Positions 54,575 through 63,514 of a DNA stretch of 64,000 nucleotides are shown here, piece after piece. The notes under the pieces were generated by a model that worked only from the letters and a program-made list of their open reading frames with translations, was not told where the DNA came from and searched no databases. Origin of the DNA: Mesorhizobium sp. dw_380 (GTDB taxonomy: Bacteria; Pseudomonadota; Alphaproteobacteria; Rhizobiales; Rhizobiaceae); the NCBI RefSeq assembly GCF_018588885.1, contig NZ_JAFFIW010000001.1, positions 248,001 through 312,000 on the forward strand, written 5' to 3'. Made by a program: the position numbers and the translations under genes. Every line of letters begins with the position of its first letter. The stretch's first letter is position 1.

Positions 54575-57500
54575 CTATTCGGCGGCTTTCGGGAAGGCGA
54601 TTGCCGGCTCGGCACCGGTATCCGCCGTCGGCGTGTCCGACGAGATCTCGCCCTTGCCGCGACGGAACAGCCGGCTGAACAAGCCGCGCCGCGCGCCGGG
54701 CTTCACCTTGGCCCGGGTGAACACCATCAGCATCGACGGCGTCACCACCAGCGTCAGCACGGTGGCGAAGGACAGGCCGAAGACGATCGCCGAGGACAGC
54801 GAAATCCACCATTGCGTCGACGGTGCGTTGATCGTCGTCTCATGATGGAAGATTTCCAGCCCGAGGCCGAAGGCGATCGGCAGCACGCCAAGGATTGCCG
54901 ACACCGCCGTCAGCACCACCGGGCGCGCACGCTCGCGGCAGGTCTGCAGCACGGCATCCATCTTGTCCCAACCCTCTTCGCGCAGCCGGTCATAAGTGTC
55001 GATCAGCACGATGTTGTTGTTCACCACCACGCCGGCCAGCGCGATGACGCCGATGCCCGACATGACGATGCCGAACGTCTCGCCTGTTATCAGCAGCCCG
55101 AGGAACACACCGATCGTCGCCATGACCACGCAGGACAGCACCAGCCAGACGCTGGTGAACTTGTTGAACTGCGCCAAAAGCACCAGGAAAATCAGGAAGA
55201 TCGCGGCGCCGAAGGCCTTGCTGAGGAAGGCGCTGGCTTCCGCGCTGTCCTCGTTCGAGCCGGCCAGCTTCCAGCGGATGCCGCTGCCGAGATTCATGTC
55301 GGTGACGGCCTGGGTGACCTCCTGCTGCACGGCGGCGACCTGGGCGCCGGCGGCAACGTTGGCCTGCACCACCACGGTGCGGGCGCCGTCGATGCGGTTG
55401 AGGATGCCGACGCTCGGCTTTGCCTTGCGGACGACGAAGTTCGAGATCGGCACCGATCCCTGCGAGGTCTGCACCCTGAGCTCGTCGAGCGTCGACAGCG
55501 TGCGCCGGTCCTCCGGCAAGCGCAGCCGGATGTCGACCGCCTTGTCGGCGCCGGCAGGCCTATATTCCGAGAGCTTCAAGCCGTTGGTGACAAGCTGCAC
55601 CACCGTCCCGACCGAGGTCGGGCTGATGCCGTACTGGGCAGCCTTGGCCCGGTCGACCTCGAGTGCCCAGTCGACGCCGGGCGGCGGCAAGCCATCGGAA
55701 ATGTCGATGACGCCGGGCACCTTGGCGATGCGCGCCGCCACCGCACGCGCCTTCTCGTCCAATCCCTTGGGGTCAACAGCCGAAAGCCTGATCTGGATCG
55801 GCTTGCCGGTCGGCGGGCCGGCTTCCGGCACGCGGACCTCGACGTCGACGCCGGGAATGCCGGCCATGACGCCGCGCAGGTCGTTCAGGATGTCGTTGGC
55901 TGATTTGCGCTCGCGCCAGTCGATGAATTCATAGTTGATGACGCCGACCACATCTTCCGGAACGTCCTGGCCGCCGCCCTGGGACTTGCCGACGCGGGTA
56001 TAGACCGACTTCACGCCCGGCCAGCCAAGCAGCCGGTTTTCGGCGATCTTTGTCGCCGTGTCCATTTCGGCTAGCGAAAGATTGCCGCGGGCATGAACGT
56101 AGAGCAGGCCATAGTCGGGTTCGACACTCGGGAAGAACTCGACGCCGGCGCCATACTTAGAATAGCCGACGAAGATGCCGGCCAGCAAGACGACGGTCAG
56201 CACCATCACGGTGATGGGGAAGCGCACCGCTTGCTTGACGACAGCCATGTACCAGCCGTCGCGATTGCCGTCCTCGTGATGCTGCGGCGCCTTGGCGAAG
56301 ATCGCTCCCAGCGTCGGCGCGAACACCAGCGCATAGAGCATCGAGGCTGAGAGCGTGACGATCAGAGTGATCGGCATGTATTTCATGAAGTCGCCGATGA
56401 TGCCCGGCCAGAACAGCAGCGGCGAGAAGGCGGCGATACGCGTCATCGTCGCCGCGATGACCGGGCCGGCCATGCGCTTGGCGGCCAGCGCGAAGGCTTC
56501 CTGCTTAGGCATGCCCTCGCTCATCCGCCGCTCGGCGAACTCGGTGACGATGATGGCATCGTCCACCAGCATGCCGACCGCCAGGATGAGGCTGAACAGC
56601 ACGATCATGTTGATCGTGTAGCCCATCATGGCGAGCAGCAGGATACCGATCAGGAAGGACGACGGAATGGCGAGGCCAATGAGCAGCGAGGCGCGGCCGG
56701 ACAGCGCGTAGAGGATGACGATGAACACCAGGATCACCGCGATCATCACATGGTTCTGCAGATCGCCAAGCAGCTGGTTGACGAAGACCGACTTGTCCTG
56801 CGTGTAGGTGACGTGCATCCCCTCGGGCATGGTCTTGACGAAGGTGTCGGACACCTCCCTTACCTTGGTGAGCGTGTCGATCAGATTGGCGCCGATGCGC
56901 TTCTTGACCTCGATGGCGATGGCCGGCTTGCCGTTGAGGCGCGTGATCGTGGTGGCATCGGCGAAGGTCGAGCGGATCGTCGCTATGTCCTTGGCCTGCA
57001 CCACGGCATTGGGGCCGGCGACCACCGGCAGCGCCGCCACATCCTCCGGCGTCTCGATCAATGACGGCACCTTGACGGCGTATTTGCCCTCCGATCCCTC
57101 TATGTTGCCGGCGGCGACCAGGCTGTTGGAGGCGCCGACGGCACCGATCAGCTGGTCGAGCTGCAAGCCGTAGGAAGACAGTTTCATCGGATCGATGACG
57201 ACCTCGACGAGATCGTCGCGGGAGCCCTGCAGCGAGCCTTCGAGAACGCCGGGCACTTCCTCGATACGGTCGCGCAGTTCGCGCGCCGCGGCGGCCAGCA
57301 CGCGTTCGGGCAATTCGCCGGACAAGGTGACGACCAGCACCGGAAATTCGGAAATGTTGACCTCGGTAACGACAGGCTCCTCGGCCGCCTGCGGCAGGTC
57401 GGCCTTGCCGTCCTGCACCTTGGAGCGCGTATCCTGCAGCGCCGTCGCCAGGTTCGTCTGCGGCTGGAACTCGACCAGCACATAGCCGCCGCCCTGGAAG

Positions 57501-57751
57501 GCGGCCGAGCGCATTTCCTTGAGGCCCTTCAGGCTTTTCAGCTTGCTTTCCATCGGCCGCAGCAGAAGGCGCTCGGAATCCTCCGGCGAAATGCCTTGAT
57601 AGATCAGGCTGACATACATCATCGGGATCGGAACGTCCGGTTCCGCTTCCTTCGGCGTCGACTGATAGGCGACCCAGCCTGCGATCAGCAGGAAGACCAG
57701 GACCGAGATGGTCAGGCGGGCATTGTTGATTGCGAGTCTGACGATATCCAT
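54575..57751 (-). CDS. RND efflux transporter permease subunit
   Basis: This 1058-residue inner-membrane pump has the AcrB-type N-terminus (MDIVRLAINNARLTISVLVFLLIAGWVAYQSTPKEAEPDVPIPMMYVSLIYQGISPEDSE) and two large periplasmic loops. Its membrane helix 4 carries the proton-relay double aspartate (LILAVGMLVDDAIIVTEFAERR). It belongs to the HAE/hydrophobe-exporter superfamily. Its adaptor gene lies upstream at 57833 on the same strand. No outer-membrane channel gene is nearby, so an unlinked TolC-type partner is assumed. Confidence 0.92.
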   Translation of the reverse strand: MDIVRLAINNARLTISVLVFLLIAGWVAYQSTPKEAEPDVPIPMMYVSLIYQGISPEDSERLLLRPMESKLKSLKGLKEMRSAAFQGGGYVLVEFQPQTNLATALQDTRSKVQDGKADLPQAAEEPVVTEVNISEFPVLVVTLSGELPERVLAAAARELRDRIEEVPGVLEGSLQGSRDDLVEVVIDPMKLSSYGLQLDQLIGAVGASNSLVAAGNIEGSEGKYAVKVPSLIETPEDVAALPVVAGPNAVVQAKDIATIRSTFADATTITRLNGKPAIAIEVKKRIGANLIDTLTKVREVSDTFVKTMPEGMHVTYTQDKSVFVNQLLGDLQNHVMIAVILVFIVILYALSGRASLLIGLAIPSSFLIGILLLAMMGYTINMIVLFSLILAVGMLVDDAIIVTEFAERRMSEGMPKQEAFALAAKRMAGPVIAATMTRIAAFSPLLFWPGIIGDFMKYMPITLIVTLSASMLYALVFAPTLGAIFAKAPQHHEDGNRDGWYMAVVKQAVRFPITVMVLTVVLLAGIFVGYSKYGAGVEFFPSVEPDYGLLYVHARGNLSLAEMDTATKIAENRLLGWPGVKSVYTRVGKSQGGGQDVPEDVVGVINYEFIDWRERKSANDILNDLRGVMAGIPGVDVEVRVPEAGPPTGKPIQIRLSAVDPKGLDEKARAVAARIAKVPGVIDISDGLPPPGVDWALEVDRAKAAQYGISPTSVGTVVQLVTNGLKLSEYRPAGADKAVDIRLRLPEDRRTLSTLDELRVQTSQGSVPISNFVVRKAKPSVGILNRIDGARTVVVQANVAAGAQVAAVQQEVTQAVTDMNLGSGIRWKLAGSNEDSAEASAFLSKAFGAAIFLIFLVLLAQFNKFTSVWLVLSCVVMATIGVFLGLLITGETFGIVMSGIGVIALAGVVVNNNIVLIDTYDRLREEGWDKMDAVLQTCRERARPVVLTAVSAILGVLPIAFGLGLEIFHHETTINAPSTQWWISLSSAIVFGLSFATVLTLVVTPSMLMVFTRAKVKPGARRGLFSRLFRRGKGEISSDTPTADTGAEPAIAFPKAAE

Positions 57752-57832
57752 GACTTATGCCTGCTGTTGCTTGTCGGGGAGTGGCGAACGGACTGACGTC
57801 GCCGGGCAGAGCCCGGCGCCGGCACGCCTGCG

Positions 57833-59014
57833 CTACTGCGTCCCGGCGGTGGCCTCGCCGATCAGCTTGTTGATGGTCGCCTGGTCGGCCTCGACCGGCT
57901 TGACCTCATCGCCTTCCTTCACCAGTTCCTGGCCGGCGACGATGATGCGTGCATCGGCCGGGATGCCGCCGAGCACGAGACCGGTGGGCGTGTCGTCGAC
58001 GAGGTCGATCGTGAAGAACGCCACCTTGTTGTCCTTGCCGACGGCGCGGATGCCGAGGTCGCCCTTGTCGCCGAGCGTCACCACCGAACGCGGCAGCAGC
58101 ACCGCGTCGGTCGGCAGCGCGCTGAGCTGGATTTCCGCCGTCATGCCGGCCGGCACGGAGCCATCGGCATTGGGGATCGCGACCTCGACACGGAAGGTGC
58201 GGGTCGCCGACGACGCGTCGCGGCTGATGTAGCGCACGGTGCCTTCCACGGTCTGGCCGCTGACCAGCCGGACATTGGCCTTGTCACCGATCTTGAGATA
58301 GCCGAGGTCGCGCTCGCTGATCTCGCCGCGCGCGATCACCGGATCGAGCTTGATGATGGTCGCCACCTCGCCGCCCTGCATGACGGAGCTGCCGAGTTCC
58401 ACCGGCACCCGGTCGATGACGCCGTCGAACGGCGCCTTGACTTCGTTGCGGTCGAGTTCGGCCTGCGCGGTATCCAGCTGGGATTGCGCCTGGGTCAGAT
58501 TGGAGCGCGCGGTGTCGAGCTGCAGCTTGGGCAGATTTCCGGTCTTGGCGAGCTGCTCGGCGGCGTCGAGCTCGGCCGTGCGCTGCGCCACGAGCTGCTT
58601 GGCGTTGTCGACCATCGAGATCTTTTCCTCGGCGGCCAGCATCAACACCAGGTCGCCGGTCTTGACGTGCTGGCCTTGGCTGACCGGCAGCTTGTCGATG
58701 ACGCCGGCGACGCGGGTTGCCAGCACCGCGCGCTTGTCGGCCTCGGTCAGCCCGGAAATGCGGATGGCGCGCGCATAGGTCTTGCGCGGCGGCGTCACCA
58801 CCGCCACCGTGCGCAGCGGCGCCTTCGGTTCGGCTTGCGCCGTCTTCGGCTTGCTCGCGTCCGGCGCCTTGCCCTGTTCGACTTCGGCTGCCTTGGCCTT
58901 GTTCGCCGCTACGCTGCCGACCGAGGAGAATTCACCTGTCGCCATCCACGCCGCGAAACCAATGAGCACAACAATGGCTGCAAGCTTGTGAAACCTGATT
59001 TTAGGCATCGTCAT
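57833..59014 (-). CDS. RND efflux periplasmic adaptor (HlyD/MFP type)
   Basis: This 393-residue adaptor has an N-terminal membrane anchor (KLAAIVVLIGFAAWMATGEF) and no lipobox, then a lipoyl-like/alpha-hairpin region (LATRVAGVIDKLPVSQGQHVKTGDLVLMLAAEEKISMVDNAKQLVAQRTAELDAAEQL... AELDRNEVKAPFDGVIDRVPVELGSSVMQGGEV) and beta-barrel domains. It likely bridges the pump encoded at 54575 to an outer-membrane channel. The pair forms one operon; no regulator is adjacent. Confidence 0.9.
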   Translation of the reverse strand: MTMPKIRFHKLAAIVVLIGFAAWMATGEFSSVGSVAANKAKAAEVEQGKAPDASKPKTAQAEPKAPLRTVAVVTPPRKTYARAIRISGLTEADKRAVLATRVAGVIDKLPVSQGQHVKTGDLVLMLAAEEKISMVDNAKQLVAQRTAELDAAEQLAKTGNLPKLQLDTARSNLTQAQSQLDTAQAELDRNEVKAPFDGVIDRVPVELGSSVMQGGEVATIIKLDPVIARGEISERDLGYLKIGDKANVRLVSGQTVEGTVRYISRDASSATRTFRVEVAIPNADGSVPAGMTAEIQLSALPTDAVLLPRSVVTLGDKGDLGIRAVGKDNKVAFFTIDLVDDTPTGLVLGGIPADARIIVAGQELVKEGDEVKPVEADQATINKLIGEATAGTQ

Positions 59015-59825
59015 TTTTCCACTGCGGGTTCGGCCAGCACCGCGCCCTCATGACGCGGGCGCGTCGCCGATATGGGTGCGCGCCTGACCGTGTTCAAATT
59101 GCCGTGATAGGCGAGCGCGCTTCTACATCAAAGTTGCACCGCAATATAGTCCGAAAGTTGCAACAGCATTGCGCAGTCGGGCAAGGTGTGGCTGCTGCGA
59201 AACAGTTGGGATCACCTGTCGGGGCATTTTAGCAAAGCCGCATTAGCTTCGCGGGCCGCCGCCAATGATCTGCCTCGAGCGACGGATTTGTCATCGCCGA
59301 CGGGCAGCCCGACCTCGCTGGCGATGCAGCCACCATTGCGTGCCCGATATTCGGATCGAATGCGGATTTCAGCCGGACAGCCCTGCCCTCCCGGTCGGCG
59401 AAAGATGATGATCATTGGCGGCGCAGATATCAGGCAACAGATTATAATTGCTGGATAAACACTGTATTTCGCCTCTCCGAGCCGGATCATTGAAGCCCAA
59501 TCCGCCAGCCTCGAACAAACGGGGAAGCGCCAACGCATCCGACACCGGAGCGCAGCGGCGTGGCGCGGTCAGTCGTTCGCGAGATGACGCACAGTGCGAT
59601 GCGGATACGGGAACGCGACTTACGTTCCCCCGCTGTTGGCAGTCGCGTTGCTGATGCTTTCGCTTGTCAGTTTCCAGTGCTCTTTCGCGGTTGCGGCGGC
59701 GTTGTCGGGACCAGGGTGGCAGCAGACGTCAGCATGATGAAGAATCCTCACACGCGAAGGTTGTCGCCTTGCCGGATCGCCCTAGCAACGCGGATCGGCT
59801 CTCGCTCCTTCGGCACTTGGCGGAC
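59015..59825. other. Large gene-poor gap between the efflux operon and the phospholipase gene
   Basis: About 800 bases. I find no family-like frame here. One minus-strand frame (59212-59489) contains a hydrophobic stretch (VYPAIIICCLISAPPMIIIF), but it has no ribosome binding site I trust and mixed codon use. The region may hold promoter signals and decayed sequence. Confidence 0.45.
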
Positions 59826-60956
59826 TCAGGCCCGACGGCGCTCTGCTTCCGGGTTCTTGCGCACGGCGAGGAATTCCTTCACCCGCCGGCCGGGCGCCGG
59901 ACCGCGCACCGGCTTGAAACCATCATCGAGTTCGCCGGAGAGATCGAGTGTGGCTTGGCTGCCGACGGCATCGTAATTCTCTTCCAGCCAGTCGCTGGCA
60001 GCGGTGCGGCCGAGGTCGCGCAGATAGGTCAGGAACGCCCATTCGGCATTGACCTTCGATGATGCCGACAGGTCCTTGAACGCCTCGTCGGCATCGATGC
60101 GGTGCATGCGGATGTCGCGGTATTCGCCATGCGGCAGCCGGCCGGCGGCGATCAGTTCCTTGACGAAGGCGATCGAGCGGAATTCGCGCAGCAGCCCGGC
60201 GTTGAAGGTGATCTCGTCGATGCGGTTCTGGATCTCGTTGGCGCTCCTGGGCGTACCCTCACGCACCACCGGATTGATCTGCACCAGAAGCACGTCTTCG
60301 GTCGCCGCCGTCTTGAAGAACGGATAGAGCGCCGGATTGCCGCCATAGCCGCCATCCCAATAGGGCACGCCCTTGATCTCGACGGCGCGGAACAGTTGCG
60401 GCAGGCAGGCCGAGGCCATCACCGTGTCGAGGTCGATCTCGCCATCGGAAAACACCCGCAATTGTCCGGTCTCGACATTGGTTGCGGAGATGAACAGTTC
60501 CATCGACTTGCAGGCGCGAACATTCTTGAAGTCTATCTCCTGGGCGACCACGTCGCGCAGCGGATTGAGGCCGAGCGGGTTGGCGACATAGGGCGAAAAC
60601 ACCCGCGACATGGTGTCGAAGAAGACATAGCCCGGCGAGTTCTCGATCGACCAATTGCCCCAGGCGACATCCCAGGGCATGCGCTGCACCGGGCTGAACC
60701 GGCCCTTCGCCGCTACGGCACGCCAGAAATCGTCCAGCTTCTCACGCGCGCCGTCGACCCCGCCGCGCACGAGGCCGTCGGCCAGCGCCACCGCGTTCAT
60801 GGCACCGGCGCTGGTGCCGGAAACGGCCGATATCTCCAGCCTGCCGTCCTCAAGCAGCCGGTCGAGCACGCCCCAGGAAAAGGCGCCATGCGAGCCGCCG
60901 CCCTGAAGCGCGACGTTGATCTTCTTCTTTTCCTCCGCCTTGCCGTTCTTCGTCAT
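59826..60956 (-). CDS. Patatin-like phospholipase family protein (DUF3734-type)
   Basis: This 376-residue protein has the patatin fold: the oxyanion loop GGGSHGAF near residue 20, the nucleophile elbow GTSAGAM, and the DGGYGGN motif that supplies the Asp of the Ser-Asp dyad. The C-terminal half (about residues 230-376) matches the DUF3734 extension seen in patatin proteins of this type. It may act on membrane lipids or PHB-related substrates; neither is established here. Confidence 0.88.
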   Translation of the reverse strand: MTKNGKAEEKKKINVALQGGGSHGAFSWGVLDRLLEDGRLEISAVSGTSAGAMNAVALADGLVRGGVDGAREKLDDFWRAVAAKGRFSPVQRMPWDVAWGNWSIENSPGYVFFDTMSRVFSPYVANPLGLNPLRDVVAQEIDFKNVRACKSMELFISATNVETGQLRVFSDGEIDLDTVMASACLPQLFRAVEIKGVPYWDGGYGGNPALYPFFKTAATEDVLLVQINPVVREGTPRSANEIQNRIDEITFNAGLLREFRSIAFVKELIAAGRLPHGEYRDIRMHRIDADEAFKDLSASSKVNAEWAFLTYLRDLGRTAASDWLEENYDAVGSQATLDLSGELDDGFKPVRGPAPGRRVKEFLAVRKNPEAERRRA

Positions 60957-61107
60957 GGCGTTCCTGTCATCGTGATGCGCCAGCCTGCCCCAGCGTCATT
61001 GCAGGGAAGCAGCTATCGGCGACTATGTTGCAGTGCAGCATATAGGGGCAGACCAAGGCAAGAACACGAACACGGTCGCGTGATCACATGAAATTTCGGG
61101 TCATGCC

Positions 61108-61138
61108 GAAAAGCCCCTCCGCTGCAATGCGGAGAGGC
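61108..61138 (-). terminator. Terminator after the citrate synthase gene
   Basis: Arms gcccctccgc (61113-61122) and gcggagaggc (61129-61138) pair with one G-T wobble around a 6-base loop. On the minus strand TTTT follows. It is 27 bases past the stop codon. Confidence 0.65.
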
Positions 61139-61164
61139 CGAGTCTTTCGAACAGACAGAGGAGT

Positions 61165-62253
61165 TTAGGCGACCAGGTCCGGCACCGGGCCGATATAGCG
61201 CGATTGCGGACGGATCAGCCGCCCGGTCGTCTGTTGCTCGCGCGCATGGGCAATCCAGCCGGCAACGCGCCCGGCTGCGAAGACATTGCTGAAAGCTTGC
61301 GGCGGGAAACCCGCCGCTTCCAGCACCAGCGCGGTGTAGAATTCGACATTGGTCTGCAGCGCGCGCTGCGGCTTGGCGACCCGAAGCACGTCGAGCGCCG
61401 TTTGCTCGACCTTTTCAGCGAAGGCCAGCCGGCGGCCGGTCTCGCCTTCGCTGCCGAGCTTCCGCACGACTGCTTTCAGCACATCGGCGCGCGGATCGCG
61501 CACGCGGTAGATGCGATGGCCGAAGCCCATGATGCGCTTGCCATGAGCGATCTCTTCGCGCAACCACCCGGCCGCATCGCCATGCGCCTCGATGGCGTCG
61601 AGCATCTCGATGACGGGGCCGGGCGCGCCGCCATGCAGCGGCCCCTTGAGCGCGCCGAGCCCGGCCAGCACCGATGATGTCAGCCCGGCCAATGTCGAAG
61701 CGACGACGCGGGTGGCGAAGGTGGAAGCGTTGAGGCCGTGGTCGCAGACCGTCACCAGATAGGTGTCGAGCGCCTTCGCCAATGCCGGCGACGGGACGGA
61801 ACCCTTGAGCATCCTCAACATATCGGCGGCATGGTCGGCCTTGCCGTCCGGTGCGATCGGCTGTTCGCCGCGCTGCAGGCGCAGCAAGGCAGGCGTCAGC
61901 ACCGCCGGCGCCGCGATCAGCCGCAAGGCATCCTTCAGCGTCTCGCCGTCCGGCAGCAGTGCCATACCGGCCCGCATGGCGCTGTAAATGTCCAGCGATG
62001 CCAGCAAGGGCAGCGAAGACAGGAGCCGCTCGAACACTTCAGCGCGCGCCTCGCCTAGTCTCGCCGCCAGATCGGCGTCACCAGGCAAATCCTCGAAGAA
62101 CCCGTCCAGCAGCAGGCGGACGACCTGCGGATAGGTCCATCGTCCAGCCAGTTCCGGCAGGGAATGACCGCGGATCGTTAGGCGGCCGCCCAGACCATCC
62201 ACGTCGGAGAGCACCGTTTCGGCCGCCACCACATCATCGAGCCCATTCGCCAT
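61165..62253 (-). CDS. Citrate synthase/methylcitrate synthase family protein
   Basis: This 362-residue protein has the citrate-synthase fold, with His207 in GPLHGGAPG and His246 in GFGHRIYR at the positions of two catalytic histidines. At the third catalytic position, usually Asp in NVDFY, it has Glu304 (NVEFYT). AAGGAG precedes the ATG at 62253. It is divergent from a second, HTH-fused citrate synthase gene. It may use oxaloacetate with acetyl- or propionyl-CoA; the Glu replacement leaves the activity uncertain. Confidence 0.88.
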   Translation of the reverse strand: MANGLDDVVAAETVLSDVDGLGGRLTIRGHSLPELAGRWTYPQVVRLLLDGFFEDLPGDADLAARLGEARAEVFERLLSSLPLLASLDIYSAMRAGMALLPDGETLKDALRLIAAPAVLTPALLRLQRGEQPIAPDGKADHAADMLRMLKGSVPSPALAKALDTYLVTVCDHGLNASTFATRVVASTLAGLTSSVLAGLGALKGPLHGGAPGPVIEMLDAIEAHGDAAGWLREEIAHGKRIMGFGHRIYRVRDPRADVLKAVVRKLGSEGETGRRLAFAEKVEQTALDVLRVAKPQRALQTNVEFYTALVLEAAGFPPQAFSNVFAAGRVAGWIAHAREQQTTGRLIRPQSRYIGPVPDLVA

Positions 62254-62308
62254 AGCCTTGTCTCCTTGAAGCTTTTCCGGATGGGATATAAGGGTGAGCA
62301 ACACAGGC

Positions 62309-62333
62309 ATCAATCTTGATCAATAGAATCAAT
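62309..62333. promoter_or_regulatory. ATCAAT direct repeats and small palindrome between the citrate-synthase genes
   Basis: Three ATCAAT units (62309, 62319 and 62328) occur at 9- to 10-base intervals, and the first is part of atcaatcttgat, a palindrome with ATCAA/TTGAT arms. A nearby HTH protein (62347) could bind here; this is inferred. Confidence 0.4.
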
Positions 62334-62346
62334 ACCAGAGCCCGAT

Positions 62347-63489
62347 ATGTCCGAATGGTTGTCGCGGGAAGAGGCGCTGGAGAGGCTTCGGCTGAGGCCG
62401 CAGACGCTCTACGCCTATGTCAGCCGCGGCCGGATCGGCATGCGCCCGGACCGCGCCGACCCGCGCCGCAGCGAATATCGCGCCGACGATATCGCGGCGC
62501 TGGCAACCCGGCGGGCGCGCGGACGCAGCCCGTCGGCCATCGCCGAAAGTGCGATTGCCTGGGGCGAGCCGTCGTTCGTCACCTCGATTTCGACCGTTTG
62601 GCACGGGCACCTGATCTATCGGGGCCGGGACGCCGTTGCACTGTCCGACCATGCCACGCTGGAAGAGACCGCGGCGCTGCTTTGGGCCCGGCCTGAACCG
62701 GTGAGTTTCCAAGCGCCGTCGCCGGACGCGCAGCACCAGACCGGCCGAGCCCCGGCCTTTGCGCAACTTGCCATGCTTGCCGGCCACGGGCGGCCTTCCC
62801 TTGGACGCAGCGCCGCCTCGCTATGTGCCGACGCCGCGCACGCAATCGGCGCGCTGGCTAATGCCCTCGGTGCCTCGGCGGGGTCCGATCCGGTGCATCG
62901 GCGGTTGGCGCAAGGCTGGTCGGTCGACGATGGTGGCGCGGAAGCGATACGGCGCGCCCTCGTGCTGCTCGCCGATCACGAACTCAACGCTTCGACCTTT
63001 GCCGCCCGCGTCGCGGCCTCGACGGGAGCCTCGCCCGCCGCTTGCCTGTTGGCGGGTCTGGCGACCCTTTCCGGTCCAAGGCAAGGTGGCGCCGGCGAAG
63101 CGGTGATGCAGCTGGCCGAGGATGCGGCGCGGCACGGCGCCGATGCCGCGATACGGCGCTGGCTCGGCCATGACCGGCCCTTGCCAGCGTTCGGCCATCA
63201 GCTCTATCCCGAGGGCGATCCCCGGGCGACCGCGCTTCTGGCGGCCATCGGCAACACCGACGAGACCTTGCGATCGCTGGAAGCCGCCGCCATTGCCGCG
63301 ACCGGCGCCCGCCCGAATATCGACTTTGCACTGGCCGCGCTGACGCGCAGCCTCGGCTTGCCGCGCGATGCGCCGTTCCATTTGTTCGCGCTGGGACGCA
63401 GCGTCGGCTGGGCCGCGCACATGGTCGAACAGATAGTGAGCGGCAGCATCATCCGGCCGCGCGGCCGCTATGAGGGACCGGTGCCGTAA
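62347..63489 (+). CDS. Citrate-synthase-fold protein with N-terminal helix-turn-helix
   Basis: This 380-residue protein starts with an HTH segment of the MerR/excisionase-like type (MSEWLSREEALERLRLRPQTLYAYVSRGRIGMRPDRADPRRSEYRADDIAAL). A linker and a citrate synthase domain follow (ELNASTFAARVAAST, SGPRQGGAGEA, AFGHQLYPEGD, ARPNIDFALAALTRSLG). At the first catalytic His position it has Gln246 (RQGGAG), while His284 and Asp326 are kept. It may be a transcription factor that senses a metabolite, a catalytic partner of the divergent synthase, or both. It sits divergently 93 bases from that gene. Confidence 0.8.
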   Translation: MSEWLSREEALERLRLRPQTLYAYVSRGRIGMRPDRADPRRSEYRADDIAALATRRARGRSPSAIAESAIAWGEPSFVTSISTVWHGHLIYRGRDAVALSDHATLEETAALLWARPEPVSFQAPSPDAQHQTGRAPAFAQLAMLAGHGRPSLGRSAASLCADAAHAIGALANALGASAGSDPVHRRLAQGWSVDDGGAEAIRRALVLLADHELNASTFAARVAASTGASPAACLLAGLATLSGPRQGGAGEAVMQLAEDAARHGADAAIRRWLGHDRPLPAFGHQLYPEGDPRATALLAAIGNTDETLRSLEAAAIAATGARPNIDFALAALTRSLGLPRDAPFHLFALGRSVGWAAHMVEQIVSGSIIRPRGRYEGPVP

Positions 63490-63514
63490 GTTCGCGAGAG
63501 AGCGCTGGTCGCCT

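Noticed and set aside
54359..55903. A 514-codon plus-strand frame opposite the RND pump
   Set aside because: It is antisense to a full-length pump with proton-relay motif.
59212..59489. A minus-strand frame with a hydrophobic segment (VYPAIIICCLISAPPMIIIF)
   Set aside because: No convincing ribosome binding site or family resemblance; left as an unresolved possibility within the gap.
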